Below are positions 9,016 to 15,415 of a stretch of DNA of 17,678 nt, one piece after another (position 1 is the stretch's first letter; each line of letters begins with the position of its first letter). This DNA is from G020353115 sp964481765 (GTDB lineage: Bacteria > Bacteroidota > Bacteroidia > Bacteroidales > VadinHA17), in assembly GCA_964481765.1 (NCBI GenBank), contig CAYZVJ010000073.1, positions 1 through 17,678 on the forward strand, written 5' to 3'. The notes below the pieces were generated by a model that had not been told where the DNA came from, searched no databases, and worked only from the letters and a program-made list of their open reading frames with translations. The position numbers were made by a program, and so were the translations under genes.

Positions 9016-9050
9016 CCGTCAAGCCGACCAGAGCGGCTGGACGGATTTTT
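9016..9050 (+). terminator. Candidate intrinsic terminator for lptD
   Basis: CCGTC (9016-9020) and AGCCG (9022-9026) pair with CGGCT (9034-9038) and GACGG (9040-9044), with one A-G mismatch between the two 5-bp blocks and a 7-base loop. ATTTTT follows at 9045-9050. It is 145 bases after the lptD stop. Confidence 0.55.
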
Positions 9051-9073
9051 CGCTCCTCCGGCGTTAAGGAATA

Positions 9074-9092
9074 ACAACCACAGCGTGGTTGT
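9074..9092. repeat. Perfect 8-bp hairpin in the lptD-ridA spacer
   Basis: ACAACCAC, loop AGC, GTGGTTGT. It has no T run, so it is not a terminator. It is one of several short hairpins lying just upstream of the structured repeat element. Confidence 0.55.
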
Positions 9093-9145
9093 CACATAGT
9101 GATCCTCCCGTAGGGATTCCTTCGGAGCTAACGGGAAAAGTCAAT

Positions 9146-9291
9146 AGCCCCGGCATTCATGCCGGGATTAACGTGTTACAAATAACCCCTGGTCCAACTG
9201 CTATGCTTATCTGTTGGAAAACCTTTCATGGACCGAATTTCCCCAGGTTTTAAATAGAAAAAAACTGAGAACCAAGAACTGAGAACCAGAA
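9146..9291 (+). repeat. Structured intergenic repeat element, copy 1
   Basis: It begins AGCCCCGG and has a hairpin CCCGGCA-TTCA-TGCCGGG (9149-9166). Next comes a linker (ATTAACGTGTTACAAATAACC) similar to copy 3, and the core GGTCCAACTGCTATG (9191-9205). GGAAA (9216-9220) pairs with TTTCC (9238-9242) around CATGGACC, whose TGGACC can alternatively pair with GGTCCA of the core. TAAATAG comes next (about 9251-9257), then a 14-bp tandem repeat ACTGAGAACCAAGA / ACTGAGAACCAGAA (9264-9291). I do not recognise a named family; it behaves like a REP/BIME-type repeat. Confidence 0.65.
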
Positions 9292-9387
9292 TTGATTATT
9301 TTAAGTTCCATTTGGATTAAGGTTAACAACAATGTACTCACTAACCCACTAACCTAATAACCACTTCTTTATTTCGCAATCCGAAAT

Positions 9388-9487
9388 NNNNNNNNNNNNN
9401 NNNNNNNNNNNNNNNNNNNNNNNNNNNNNNNNNNNNNNNNNNNNNNNNNNNNNNNNNNNNNNNNNNNNNNNNNNNNNNNNNNNNNNN
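9388..9487. other. Assembly gap (100 N) flanked by identical 15-mers
   Basis: Exactly 100 N. The 15 bases before the gap (9373-9387) and after it (9488-9502) are both TTCGCAATCCGAAAT. Either the contig ends overlap or both ends lie in a tandem repeat that stopped the assembly. No gene is visible on either side in 9292-9551. Confidence 0.9.
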
Positions 9488-9551
9488 TTCGCAATCCGAA
9501 ATTATCTTTTTATACTATCTTTATTGATTCTTTAACCAAAAGTCTAAATTC

Positions 9552-9929
9552 ATGAAAAAAGTAATCTACACACCCAGGGCACCAGATGCTGTCGGTCCAT
9601 ACAGCCAGGCAATAGAAACAAATGGGATGTTATTCATCTCTGGCCAGATAGCGATCAATCCTGAGACGGGAAAGGTTGTTGAAGGGGGGATCCGGGAACA
9701 GACCGGACAGGTACTGAAAAACATTCATGCAATCCTGGATGCAGCAGGGTATACCCCAGAAGATGTGGTGAAATCAACCTGTCTGCTGGATGATATGAAT
9801 AACTTTGCAGCCATGAATGAAGTGTATGCCGGCTTTTACCCCGGCGATCCACCTGCCCGCGCTGCCTACCAGGTGGTGAAGCTTCCGCTGGGAGTGATGA
9901 TTGAAATCGAAACGATTGCGGCGAAGTAA
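9552..9929 (+). CDS. ridA: RidA family reactive enamine/imine deaminase
   Basis: Small cytosolic enzyme that hydrolyses reactive enamine/imine intermediates, such as 2-aminoacrylate from pyridoxal-phosphate enzymes, to 2-keto acids and ammonia. At 125 residues it has the normal family length. It shows the N-terminal APDAVGPYSQA and SGQIAI motifs, PPARAAYQV with the carboxylate-binding Arg103, and the closing IEIETIA with Glu120. All residues expected for an active RidA subgroup member are present. The ATG at 9552 is the only sensible start. It stands alone between the repeat-rich spacer and a converging ribosomal operon. No convincing promoter was found upstream, partly because of the gap. 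Confidence 0.95.
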   Translation: MKKVIYTPRAPDAVGPYSQAIETNGMLFISGQIAINPETGKVVEGGIREQTGQVLKNIHAILDAAGYTPEDVVKSTCLLDDMNNFAAMNEVYAGFYPGDPPARAAYQVVKLPLGVMIEIETIAAK

Positions 9930-9956
9930 GTTAAAAGTTATCAGTTAAAAGTTATA
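9929..9956. repeat. 14-bp tandem repeat at the ridA stop
   Basis: AGTTAAAAGTTATC then AGTTAAAAGTTATA, two copies differing at one position, beginning inside the ridA stop codon. The period equals that of the tandem repeats at 9264-9291 and 15635-15662, but the sequence differs. Confidence 0.6.
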
Positions 9957-10034
9957 AGTAAGAATTGTGCTATTCCATCTGCAGTTTTTCATCTGAGAGG
10001 TTTTGAGAGCAAAGTAGGCGGATTCGCAAATTAC

Positions 10035-10064
10035 ACTCATCCCGACGTTACTGTCGGGATGAGT
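10035..10064. repeat. Perfect 12-bp intergenic hairpin
   Basis: ACTCATCCCGAC (10035-10046), loop GTTACT, GTCGGGATGAGT (10053-10064). The hairpin is flanked by ATTAC on both sides and has no T run. It is a REP-like palindrome in the 237-base ridA-rplI spacer; a terminator function is unlikely because a much better one lies 46 bases away. Confidence 0.6.
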
Positions 10065-10109
10065 AATTACAACTGAATGACAATTGTCTGATGGGCAGTT
10101 GGATTAAAG

Positions 10110-10148
10110 AAAAAAAATCCGGAAACACTTTCGCTTCCGGATTTTTTT
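10110..10148. terminator. Bidirectional intrinsic terminator between ridA and rplI
   Basis: ATCCGGAA (10117-10124) pairs with TTCCGGAT (10135-10142) across a 10-base loop. Eight A precede (10110-10117) and seven T follow (10142-10148), so a T run follows the stem on both strands. It serves the converging rpsF-rpsR-rplI operon (19 bases after the rplI stop) and can serve ridA. Confidence 0.9.
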
Positions 10149-10166
10149 ATCTGCTGTTAGCCGATA

Positions 10167-10613
10167 CTACTCAGCAACAATCTCAAAATCGATCTCCACC
10201 GTGACTTCCTTATGCAATTTTATCCCGGCTTTGTATTTACCGATGTTCTTGATGCTCTCTTCAGAAAGGGTAATGTTTTTCCGGTCGATCTCAAATCCCT
10301 CCTTTTGCAGTGCTTCAGCGATCTGAATGGTATTGACCGATCCGAAGATTTTTCCTGTAGAGCTTGTTTTCGCACCGATGGTTAATGCCGTTCCTTCCAG
10401 CTTGCCTGCCAGCTCAAGGGCTTCATCTTTAATTTTTTCCTCTTTGTGTGCCCGCTGTCTCAGGTTCTCGGAATGGATCTTTTTTGCCCTTTTTGTGGCA
10501 AGCAATGCATATCCTTTTGGAATTAAGTAATTCCTGGCGTATCCTGTCTTTACGGTGATGATATCGTCTTTATGCCCCAGACCCGGCATATCCTGTGTCA
10601 GAATGATTTCCAT
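10167..10613 (-). CDS. rplI: 50S ribosomal protein L9
   Basis: Large-subunit protein that binds 23S rRNA near the L1 stalk base with its N-domain and extends its C-domain outward. At 148 residues it has the usual length. The N-domain signature is MEIILTQDMPGLGHKDD with GYARNYLIPKGYA. The lysine-rich connecting helix is at about 41-70, and the C-domain contains GKIFGSVNTIQIAEAL. Last gene of the S6-S18-L9 operon, starting 16 bases after the rpsR stop and followed by a strong terminator. Confidence 0.98.
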   Translation of the reverse strand: MEIILTQDMPGLGHKDDIITVKTGYARNYLIPKGYALLATKRAKKIHSENLRQRAHKEEKIKDEALELAGKLEGTALTIGAKTSSTGKIFGSVNTIQIAEALQKEGFEIDRKNITLSEESIKNIGKYKAGIKLHKEVTVEIDFEIVAE

Positions 10614-10629
10614 ATTCCTGCCTCCTGCA

Positions 10630-10899
10630 TTATTTTAACATATCGGTAACGTAGGGCAGCAATGCCAGATGCCGTGCCCGTTTAATTGACTGAGCTACTT
10701 TCCGCTGGTATTTCAGGGATGTTCCGGTCAGTCGTCGCGGCAGTATTTTTCCCTGCTCGTTCAGGAACTTCTTCAGGAATTCAGGATCTTTGTAATCCAC
10801 GTATTTTATCCTGTTCTTCTTGAACCGGCAGTATTTTTTCTTTTTTATTTCAACAGTTGGCGGGGTAAGGTACCTGATTTCTGATTCGTTCTGTGCCAT
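10630..10899 (-). CDS. rpsR: 30S ribosomal protein S18
   Basis: Small-subunit protein that forms a dimer with S6 on the 16S rRNA platform. 89 residues, with the conserved core YCRFKKNRIKYVDYKD (about 23-38) and the basic segment GKILPRRLTGTSLKYQRKV followed by IKRARHLALLPY. It starts 3 bases after the rpsF stop, which suggests translational coupling matching the S6:S18 partnership. Confidence 0.98.
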   Translation of the reverse strand: MAQNESEIRYLTPPTVEIKKKKYCRFKKNRIKYVDYKDPEFLKKFLNEQGKILPRRLTGTSLKYQRKVAQSIKRARHLALLPYVTDMLK

Positions 10900-10902
10900 T
10901 GC

Positions 10903-11256
10903 TTATTCCTCCAATTTTTTTTCACTTTCCGATTGTTTTCTTTTTTTCTCACTGTATTCAACGGCATATTTATCCATCTTGAACGTCAGAAAACGAATGA
11001 TCCTTTCATCGCGCCGGTATTCCACCTCCAGCTTCTCTATCAAAGCACCTTCTGCTTGAAATTCAATTAAATAATAAAATCCTGTTGATTTTTTCTGAAT
11101 GGGGTAGGCCAGTTTTCTAAGTCCCCAGTTCTCTTCATGAACGATCTTCCCTTTGTTATCGGTAATGATCTTCTTGAACTTTTTTACCGCTTCCTTTATC
11201 TGGGCCTCAGATAAAACGGGAGTTGCAATGAAAACGGTTTCGTACGGGTTCAACAT
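10903..11256 (-). CDS. rpsF: 30S ribosomal protein S6
   Basis: Small-subunit protein that binds the 16S rRNA platform together with S18. 117 residues: MLNPYETVFIATPVLSEAQ opens the ferredoxin-like fold, NWGLRKLAYPIQKKSTGFYYL is the conserved middle, and YRRDERIIRFLTFK follows. A short charged tail (KKRKQSESEKKLEE) ends the protein. First gene of the operon, with a well-formed promoter and a structured leader upstream. Confidence 0.98.
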   Translation of the reverse strand: MLNPYETVFIATPVLSEAQIKEAVKKFKKIITDNKGKIVHEENWGLRKLAYPIQKKSTGFYYLIEFQAEGALIEKLEVEYRRDERIIRFLTFKMDKYAVEYSEKKRKQSESEKKLEE

Positions 11257-11283
11257 AATGTTATGGTTTGAATTTTTTCAATG

Positions 11284-11323
11284 GAGAGCGACTACCTGTG
11301 TGATCCACTTCAAGTCGCTACTC
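11284..11323 (-). ncRNA. Hairpin in the rpsF operon leader, candidate autoregulatory element
   Basis: On the minus strand GAG, one bulged T, AGCGACT (11323-11313) pairs with AGTCGCT CTC (11293-11284), giving 10 bp. It lies inside the predicted leader, ending 27 bases before the rpsF ATG. A CTCCG stretch lies just upstream near the transcript start. S6:S18 is known to bind a structured motif with a CCG element in rpsF leaders of several phyla. Whether this is that motif I cannot tell from pairing alone. Confidence 0.4.
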
Positions 11324-11338
11324 TTTTACTTCGGAGCG

Positions 11339-11370
11339 CAAAAATAGAATTTTTTTCCTGCAAAGCAAAA
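11339..11370 (-). promoter_or_regulatory. Promoter of the rpsF-rpsR-rplI operon
   Basis: On the minus strand TTTTG (11370-11366), a 19-base spacer, then TATTTTTG (11346-11339). Both boxes and the spacing match the Bacteroidota TTTG / TAnnTTTG promoter. The predicted start is near 11335, giving a leader of about 79 bases. Confidence 0.75.
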
Positions 11371-11491
11371 TATATTCGGAATTTTCAAGACACTGAAAAC
11401 CAAAGCGGTGATTTGCACGCATTTTATGAATAATCCGGACTAACCCTTCTGTCTGTTCATAAAATCGATCACTAAATTGGATCTCTTTCAG

Positions 11492-11499
11492 TATATTTG
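11492..11499 (+). promoter_or_regulatory. Candidate dnaX -7 box
   Basis: TATATTTG matches TAnnTTTG exactly and would start transcription near 11503, about 78 bases before the dnaX ATG. No TTG lies at the expected -33 position (a TTG at 11477-11479 is too close), so confidence is moderate. The rest of 11371-11580 shows no gene. Confidence 0.5.
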
Positions 11500-11580
11500 T
11501 AGTTTGTGTCCGTTGATATTTTGCTTTCTCAGGAAAATAAGGTATCGCACGTATCTTAAGTAACAAACGGAGAGGATCTT

Positions 11581-13365
11581 ATGGAAAATTATAAAGTTTC
11601 GGCAAGAAAATACCGGCCCTTAACATTTGATGCCGTTGTGGGGCAGGAAGCCATAACCAGTACCCTGAAAAATGCCATAAAGAACGGTCACCTTGCCCAT
11701 GCATATCTTTTCTGTGGTCCTCGTGGAGTGGGAAAAACCACCGTTGCCCGGATCTTTGCAAAAACAATCAATTGCCAGCAGGTTACTGACAGGGTCGAAC
11801 CGTGCAATGAATGTGAATCGTGCAAGGCATTCAGTGAATCCCGCTCCTACAACATTCACGAACTGGATGCTGCATCAAACAACTCGGTGGACGATATCAG
11901 GAACCTTACCGACCAGATCAGGATACCTCCGCAGATTGGAAGGTACAGCGTTTACATCATCGATGAGGTCCACATGCTTTCCGCTTCTGCTTTCAATGCA
12001 TTTCTTAAGACACTCGAAGAACCCCCGGTACATGCCATCTTTATCCTGGCAACCACCGAAAAGCAGAAAATCATTCCCACCATCCTTTCGCGCTGCCAGA
12101 TCTTTGATTTTAACCGGATCAGGGTGAACGATATGGTTGAGTATATGCAATACGTGGCAAAGGAGGAGAAGATTAAAGCCGATCCGGATGCACTGACAGT
12201 CATTGCCAACAAAGCCGATGGCGCCATGCGCGATGCACTATCCATCTTCGACCAGATGGTTAACTTTGCTGGCACTTCGTTCGGCTACAAAGAGGTGATC
12301 GAGAACCTGAATGTTCTGGATTACGACTACTATTTCCGGATCACTGAATCCTTCCTTCAAAATAACCTCATCGATAGCCTGATGATATTTAATGAGATAC
12401 TGGATAATGGTTTTGACGGACACCATTTCATCACCGGCTTGAGTTCCCATTTCCGGGATCTGCTGGTGTGCAAGGACCCGGTGACCGTTCAGCTGCTGGA
12501 AGTTGGTGCAACCATCGCTGAAAACTACCTGAAACAGTCAAAGCACTGTCCTGTAGATTTCTTATACCGTGCACTGGACATCTGCTCTGCAACCGATATC
12601 TCTTATAAGAACAGCAATAACCAGCGGCTGCATGTTGAGCTTGCTCTGTTTAAAATGTGCCAGATCACAGGAAAAATAGAAATACCCGATCAAATAGCAA
12701 CAACACCGGAAGAGAAGGTCGAACCGGAACAGGAAGATCTGCCTTCGCCAGAAGATGAGCAGATTGAGACGAAGGAGGATGCAATCGAAGAGGCGAAATC
12801 GGATAATGAAGCAGAAGAAGAGGAGCCGGATGAAATCCCTGAAGATGATGTGATCCGCGAAGAGGAGGAACCCGAGACATACAAACCGGCGACAACATCC
12901 ATCAAAAATGCACTGAACGGCCTGCATAAAGTGAACAACGGTGGGGGAGAAACCGAGTATTCAACCCCTGACCAACCCATGGAAGGGATCACTGAAAAAC
13001 CATTTGACAGCGACACACTGATCGGTAAATGGCAAACTTTTGCCGATTCTATAAAATCGGAAAAACCACGACTCTCCTCAACACTCAAAACTCAACTCCC
13101 GTTGTTGGGAGATAATTTTCAGATTGAGGTGGAGATGGACAACCAGGCACAGAAGGAGGATTTTGACCGGGCAATCAAGGCAGACCTTCTTGGTTTTCTG
13201 AGAAAAGAGCTACAGAACGACACCATCCAGATCAATGCCTATGTTGTGGAAGAAGAGAACAGCAAGAACTCCCTCTATACCGATGAAGAAAAGTTCAACC
13301 ACATGAATCAGATCAATCCAAACCTCGGAAAACTGAAACAACAATTCAATCTCGATTTCGAATAA
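11581..13365 (+). CDS. dnaX: DNA polymerase III subunits gamma and tau
   Basis: Clamp-loader ATPase subunit of the replicative polymerase. Of 594 residues, the AAA+ part shows Walker A GPRGVGKT (46-53), a zinc-binding set Cys65, Cys75, Cys78 and Cys81, Walker B IIDEVHM (126-132), sensor I ATTE (157-160) and the SRC motif with the arginine finger (170-172). Clamp-loader domain III ends near 365. An acidic, low-complexity linker follows (about 377-433, mostly Glu, Asp and Pro). The C-terminal tau-type region has an amphipathic segment (DTLIGKWQTFADSIKSEKP, about 478-496) that recalls other DnaX C-terminal domains. I see no obvious slippery A-run that would produce a short gamma form by frameshift. 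An AG-rich GGAGAGG lies 6-12 bases before the ATG. Divergent from rpsF with its own -7 box. Confidence 0.96.
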   Translation: MENYKVSARKYRPLTFDAVVGQEAITSTLKNAIKNGHLAHAYLFCGPRGVGKTTVARIFAKTINCQQVTDRVEPCNECESCKAFSESRSYNIHELDAASNNSVDDIRNLTDQIRIPPQIGRYSVYIIDEVHMLSASAFNAFLKTLEEPPVHAIFILATTEKQKIIPTILSRCQIFDFNRIRVNDMVEYMQYVAKEEKIKADPDALTVIANKADGAMRDALSIFDQMVNFAGTSFGYKEVIENLNVLDYDYYFRITESFLQNNLIDSLMIFNEILDNGFDGHHFITGLSSHFRDLLVCKDPVTVQLLEVGATIAENYLKQSKHCPVDFLYRALDICSATDISYKNSNNQRLHVELALFKMCQITGKIEIPDQIATTPEEKVEPEQEDLPSPEDEQIETKEDAIEEAKSDNEAEEEEPDEIPEDDVIREEEEPETYKPATTSIKNALNGLHKVNNGGGETEYSTPDQPMEGITEKPFDSDTLIGKWQTFADSIKSEKPRLSSTLKTQLPLLGDNFQIEVEMDNQAQKEDFDRAIKADLLGFLRKELQNDTIQINAYVVEEENSKNSLYTDEEKFNHMNQINPNLGKLKQQFNLDFE

Positions 13366-13407
13366 CCCTTTTATGCTGTGAAATAGTAAATTTCCGGTAA
13401 TGATATA

Positions 13408-13438
13408 TTTGTCCGGGATATGAATTTTCCTATTTTTG
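13408..13438 (+). promoter_or_regulatory. Promoter of icd
   Basis: TTTG at 13408-13411, a 19-base spacer, then TATTTTTG at 13431-13438, a full match to the Bacteroidota consensus. Transcription would begin near 13442, 29 bases before the ATG at 13471. The TTTG is itself the end of TATATTTG (13404-13411), so a second, overlapping -7 box may exist. The promoter rules out the in-frame ATG at 13420 as the start of icd. Confidence 0.75.
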
Positions 13439-13470
13439 CTTCCAGCTATCATCTAACAAAAAAAAATATT

Positions 13471-14697
13471 ATGGACGGACAAAAAATTACCATTCAGAAT
13501 GGGCAGTTACAGGTACCCGATCATCCAGTCATTCCTTTTATTGAGGGAGATGGAACAGGCCCGGATATTTGGGCCGCATCGGTTCGGGTTTTCGATGCAG
13601 CAGTTGAAAAAGCTTACGGGGGTAAACGTAAAATCATGTGGAAAGAAACCCTGGCTGGAGAAAAATCCTACAATAAAAGCGGTGACTGGCTGCCACAGGA
13701 GACCCTGGATACCATCCGGGAGTTCCTGGTGGCAATCAAGGGGCCTCTGACAACCCCGGTGGGTGGGGGCATCCGGTCCCTGAACGTAGCCCTGCGGCAA
13801 ATCCTCGATCTTTATGTCTGCCTCCGGCCCGTGAAATATTATAAAGGTGTACCCTCCCCGGTGAAAGACCCAACAACCACTGATATGGTAATTTTCAGGG
13901 AGAATTCAGAAGATATTTATGCAGGCATTGAATGGAATGCCGGAACGGATGATGTGAAAAAGATCATGGATTTCCTGCTGAAGGAGATGAAGGTCACCAA
14001 AATACGCTTTCCGGAAACAACCTCCATCGGGATAAAACCAGTATCCCAGGAAGGGACATATCGACTGGTCAGGGCAGCCATAAACTATGCCATTGCACAC
14101 AACAGACCATCGGTCTGCCTGGTCCATAAAGGAAATATCATGAAGTTTACCGAAGGTGCCTTCAGGGACTGGGGATACCAGGTTGCAAAAGAGGAGTTCG
14201 GAGCCAAAGTGCTGGATGGCGGGCCATGGTGCATGATGAAAAACCCAAATACAGGCGAAGACCTGCTGATCAAGGATTTTATTGCCGATGCATTCCTGCA
14301 GCAGATCCTTACCCGGCCTGCCGAGTATTCGGTGATTGCCACACTGAACCTCAATGGTGACTATATTTCCGACGCACTGGCTGCCATCGTGGGTGGTATC
14401 GGAATTGCTCCTGGTGCAAACATCAACTATGAAACAGGACATGCAATATTTGAAGCAACTCACGGAACAGCTCCCAAGTATACCGGTCAGGATAAAGTCA
14501 ATCCCGGGTCGCTGATCCTTTCGGGTGTTATGATGTTTGAATATTTAGGCTGGCAGGAAGCCGGAGAACTGATCGTCAGTGGAATAAAGGATGCCATTAA
14601 AGCCAAACGCGTAACCTACGATTTCGAGCGGCTGATGGAAGGCGCAACGAAACTGAAATGCTCCGAATTCGGAGACGAGATCATTAAGAATATGTAG
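13471..14697 (+). CDS. icd: NADP-dependent isocitrate dehydrogenase
   Basis: TCA-cycle enzyme converting isocitrate and NADP+ to 2-oxoglutarate, CO2 and NADPH. The 408-residue protein closely follows the homodimeric E. coli Icd type: IEGDGTGPDI, GPLTTPVGGGIRSLNVALRQ (Ser103, Asn105 and Arg109 contact isocitrate), Arg119, Arg143, Lys220 (HKGNIMKFTEGA), and Asp297 and Asp301 (NGDYISDALAA) for the metal. HGTAPKYTGQDKVNPG keeps the Lys336-Tyr337 pair, and Arg387 in YDFERLM matches the remaining NADP-specific position. Ser103 corresponds to the E. coli regulatory phosphorylation site, but nothing here shows a kinase. Start taken at 13471 (MDGQKITIQNG) because it aligns with the family and follows the promoter; the frame is open further upstream. 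Downstream of dnaX but independently promoted. Confidence 0.97.
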   Translation: MDGQKITIQNGQLQVPDHPVIPFIEGDGTGPDIWAASVRVFDAAVEKAYGGKRKIMWKETLAGEKSYNKSGDWLPQETLDTIREFLVAIKGPLTTPVGGGIRSLNVALRQILDLYVCLRPVKYYKGVPSPVKDPTTTDMVIFRENSEDIYAGIEWNAGTDDVKKIMDFLLKEMKVTKIRFPETTSIGIKPVSQEGTYRLVRAAINYAIAHNRPSVCLVHKGNIMKFTEGAFRDWGYQVAKEEFGAKVLDGGPWCMMKNPNTGEDLLIKDFIADAFLQQILTRPAEYSVIATLNLNGDYISDALAAIVGGIGIAPGANINYETGHAIFEATHGTAPKYTGQDKVNPGSLILSGVMMFEYLGWQEAGELIVSGIKDAIKAKRVTYDFERLMEGATKLKCSEFGDEIIKNM

Positions 14698-14890
14698 GGT
14701 TCGAGTTGGGCTATGGTGGGAGAGGTGAGAAATGAGTAGAAAAAGGTGCTTGGTGCTGCTAATTATGAGTGATGAATGATGAAATTGCATGGAGCGTGGA
14801 TGGGAGGGAGATGGTGTGACTTTATGATGGGGAGACTTTGAAAAATTGAGAATATTTCGAAGCCATCTTCCCTGTCTGCTGTCGGATTAT
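14698..14890. other. Spacer after icd without a recognisable gene
   Basis: Purine-rich, low-complexity plus strand (repeats of GATG, GGGAGG and GAATGATGA). No clear terminator, promoter or coding frame. GGTTCGAGT at 14698-14706 resembles a tRNA T-loop but has no surrounding cloverleaf. Confidence 0.4.
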
Positions 14891-15008
14891 CCGCCCTGGC
14901 GGGCGATCAGGGAAAACTCCGGAGGAGTTGAATAATGAGCAACCACCGACAGCTGTCGGTGGTGAATAAGAACAAATATTTAACCGGTCCAACTACAATG
15001 TGATTCAA
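14891..15008 (+). repeat. Hairpin cluster and structured repeat element, copy 2 (cut by the gap)
   Basis: Three hairpins in a row: CGCCC-TGGC-GGGCG (14892-14905), AACTCC-GGA-GGAGTT (14915-14929), and the perfect 20-base palindrome CCACCGACAGCTGTCGGTGG (14943-14962). Then GAATAAGAACAAATATTTAACC leads into GGTCCAACTACAATG (14986-15000), matching the linker and core of copies 1 and 3. The 3' part runs into the 100-N gap, and the repeat probably caused the assembly break. Confidence 0.6.
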
Positions 15009-15108
15009 NNNNNNNNNNNNNNNNNNNNNNNNNNNNNNNNNNNNNNNNNNNNNNNNNNNNNNNNNNNNNNNNNNNNNNNNNNNNNNNNNNNNNNNNNNNN
15101 NNNNNNNN
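15009..15108. other. Assembly gap (100 N) within repeat copy 2
   Basis: Exactly 100 N, so of unknown real length. Repeat sequence enters from the left and a membrane-protein reading frame from the right. Confidence 0.95.
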
Positions 15109-15284
15109 AATAGCCATGCAGTGTATAACCGGGTGACTCCGTAAATCACCGCATATACTGCCATAATCACGGTTGCCAGCACAGCTCCTTCGAACGGATC
15201 GAACAGCAACAATACACCCACCAGGATTGACAGGATCGATGTCAGGAGGGCAAGCGTGCGTGATGGAGTGTTTTTTCGTATGTT
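15109..15284 (-). pseudogene. Fragment of a small membrane protein, possibly DUF308/HdeD-like
   Basis: Open on the minus strand from just after a TAA (15287-15285) to the gap, about 58 codons. The only usual in-frame start codons fall inside the first hydrophobic stretch (GTG at 15221), while an ATA at 15281 would give a more natural basic N-terminus (RKNTPSRTLALL). Two hydrophobic segments are visible, LALLTSILSILVGVLLLF and AVLATVIMAVYAVIYGV, joined by DPFEGA and followed by TRLYTAWL. The pattern of a Phe-Asp/Asn-Pro turn between paired membrane helices resembles DUF308 (HdeD) proteins. Beyond the gap only repeat DNA is seen. It is therefore either a remnant or a gene whose 3' part lies in the gap. 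Confidence 0.35.
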
Positions 15285-15305
15285 TTAAAGATAAATAATT
15301 TTCCT

Positions 15306-15360
15306 GACCTGACGATTGCTCGTCGCTCCACTTTTCCGAAGGTCCGAAGGACTCCTTTGG
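15306..15360. repeat. Cluster of short hairpins before repeat copy 3
   Basis: Short perfect hairpins in close succession: GACGA-TTGC-TCGTC, GTCC-GAA-GGAC and CTCC-TTT-GGAG. Similar clusters precede copies 1 and 2. No coding frame is convincing here. Confidence 0.4.
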
Positions 15361-15415
15361 AGAATCGCTATGCGACAGCTGGGGCTACTAGTTTTTGGGA
15401 ATTTCGAATTCAAAT

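Noticed and set aside
8943..10064. Clustered palindromes considered as a CRISPR array
   Set aside because: The palindromes differ in sequence, spacing is irregular and there are no equal-length spacers or cas genes.
11318..11566. 82-codon minus-strand frame in the rpsF-dnaX spacer
   Set aside because: It overlaps both the rpsF promoter and the dnaX -7 box, and no recognisable domain or start context supports it.
12562..13088. Minus-strand frames opposite dnaX, rich in Phe/Leu or Ser
   Set aside because: They are the antisense reading of the acidic linker of DnaX; the odd composition is a mirror of Glu and Asp codons.
14698..14706. GGTTCGAGT resembling a tRNA T-arm
   Set aside because: No acceptor, D or anticodon stems can be built around it; the upstream bases are the end of icd.
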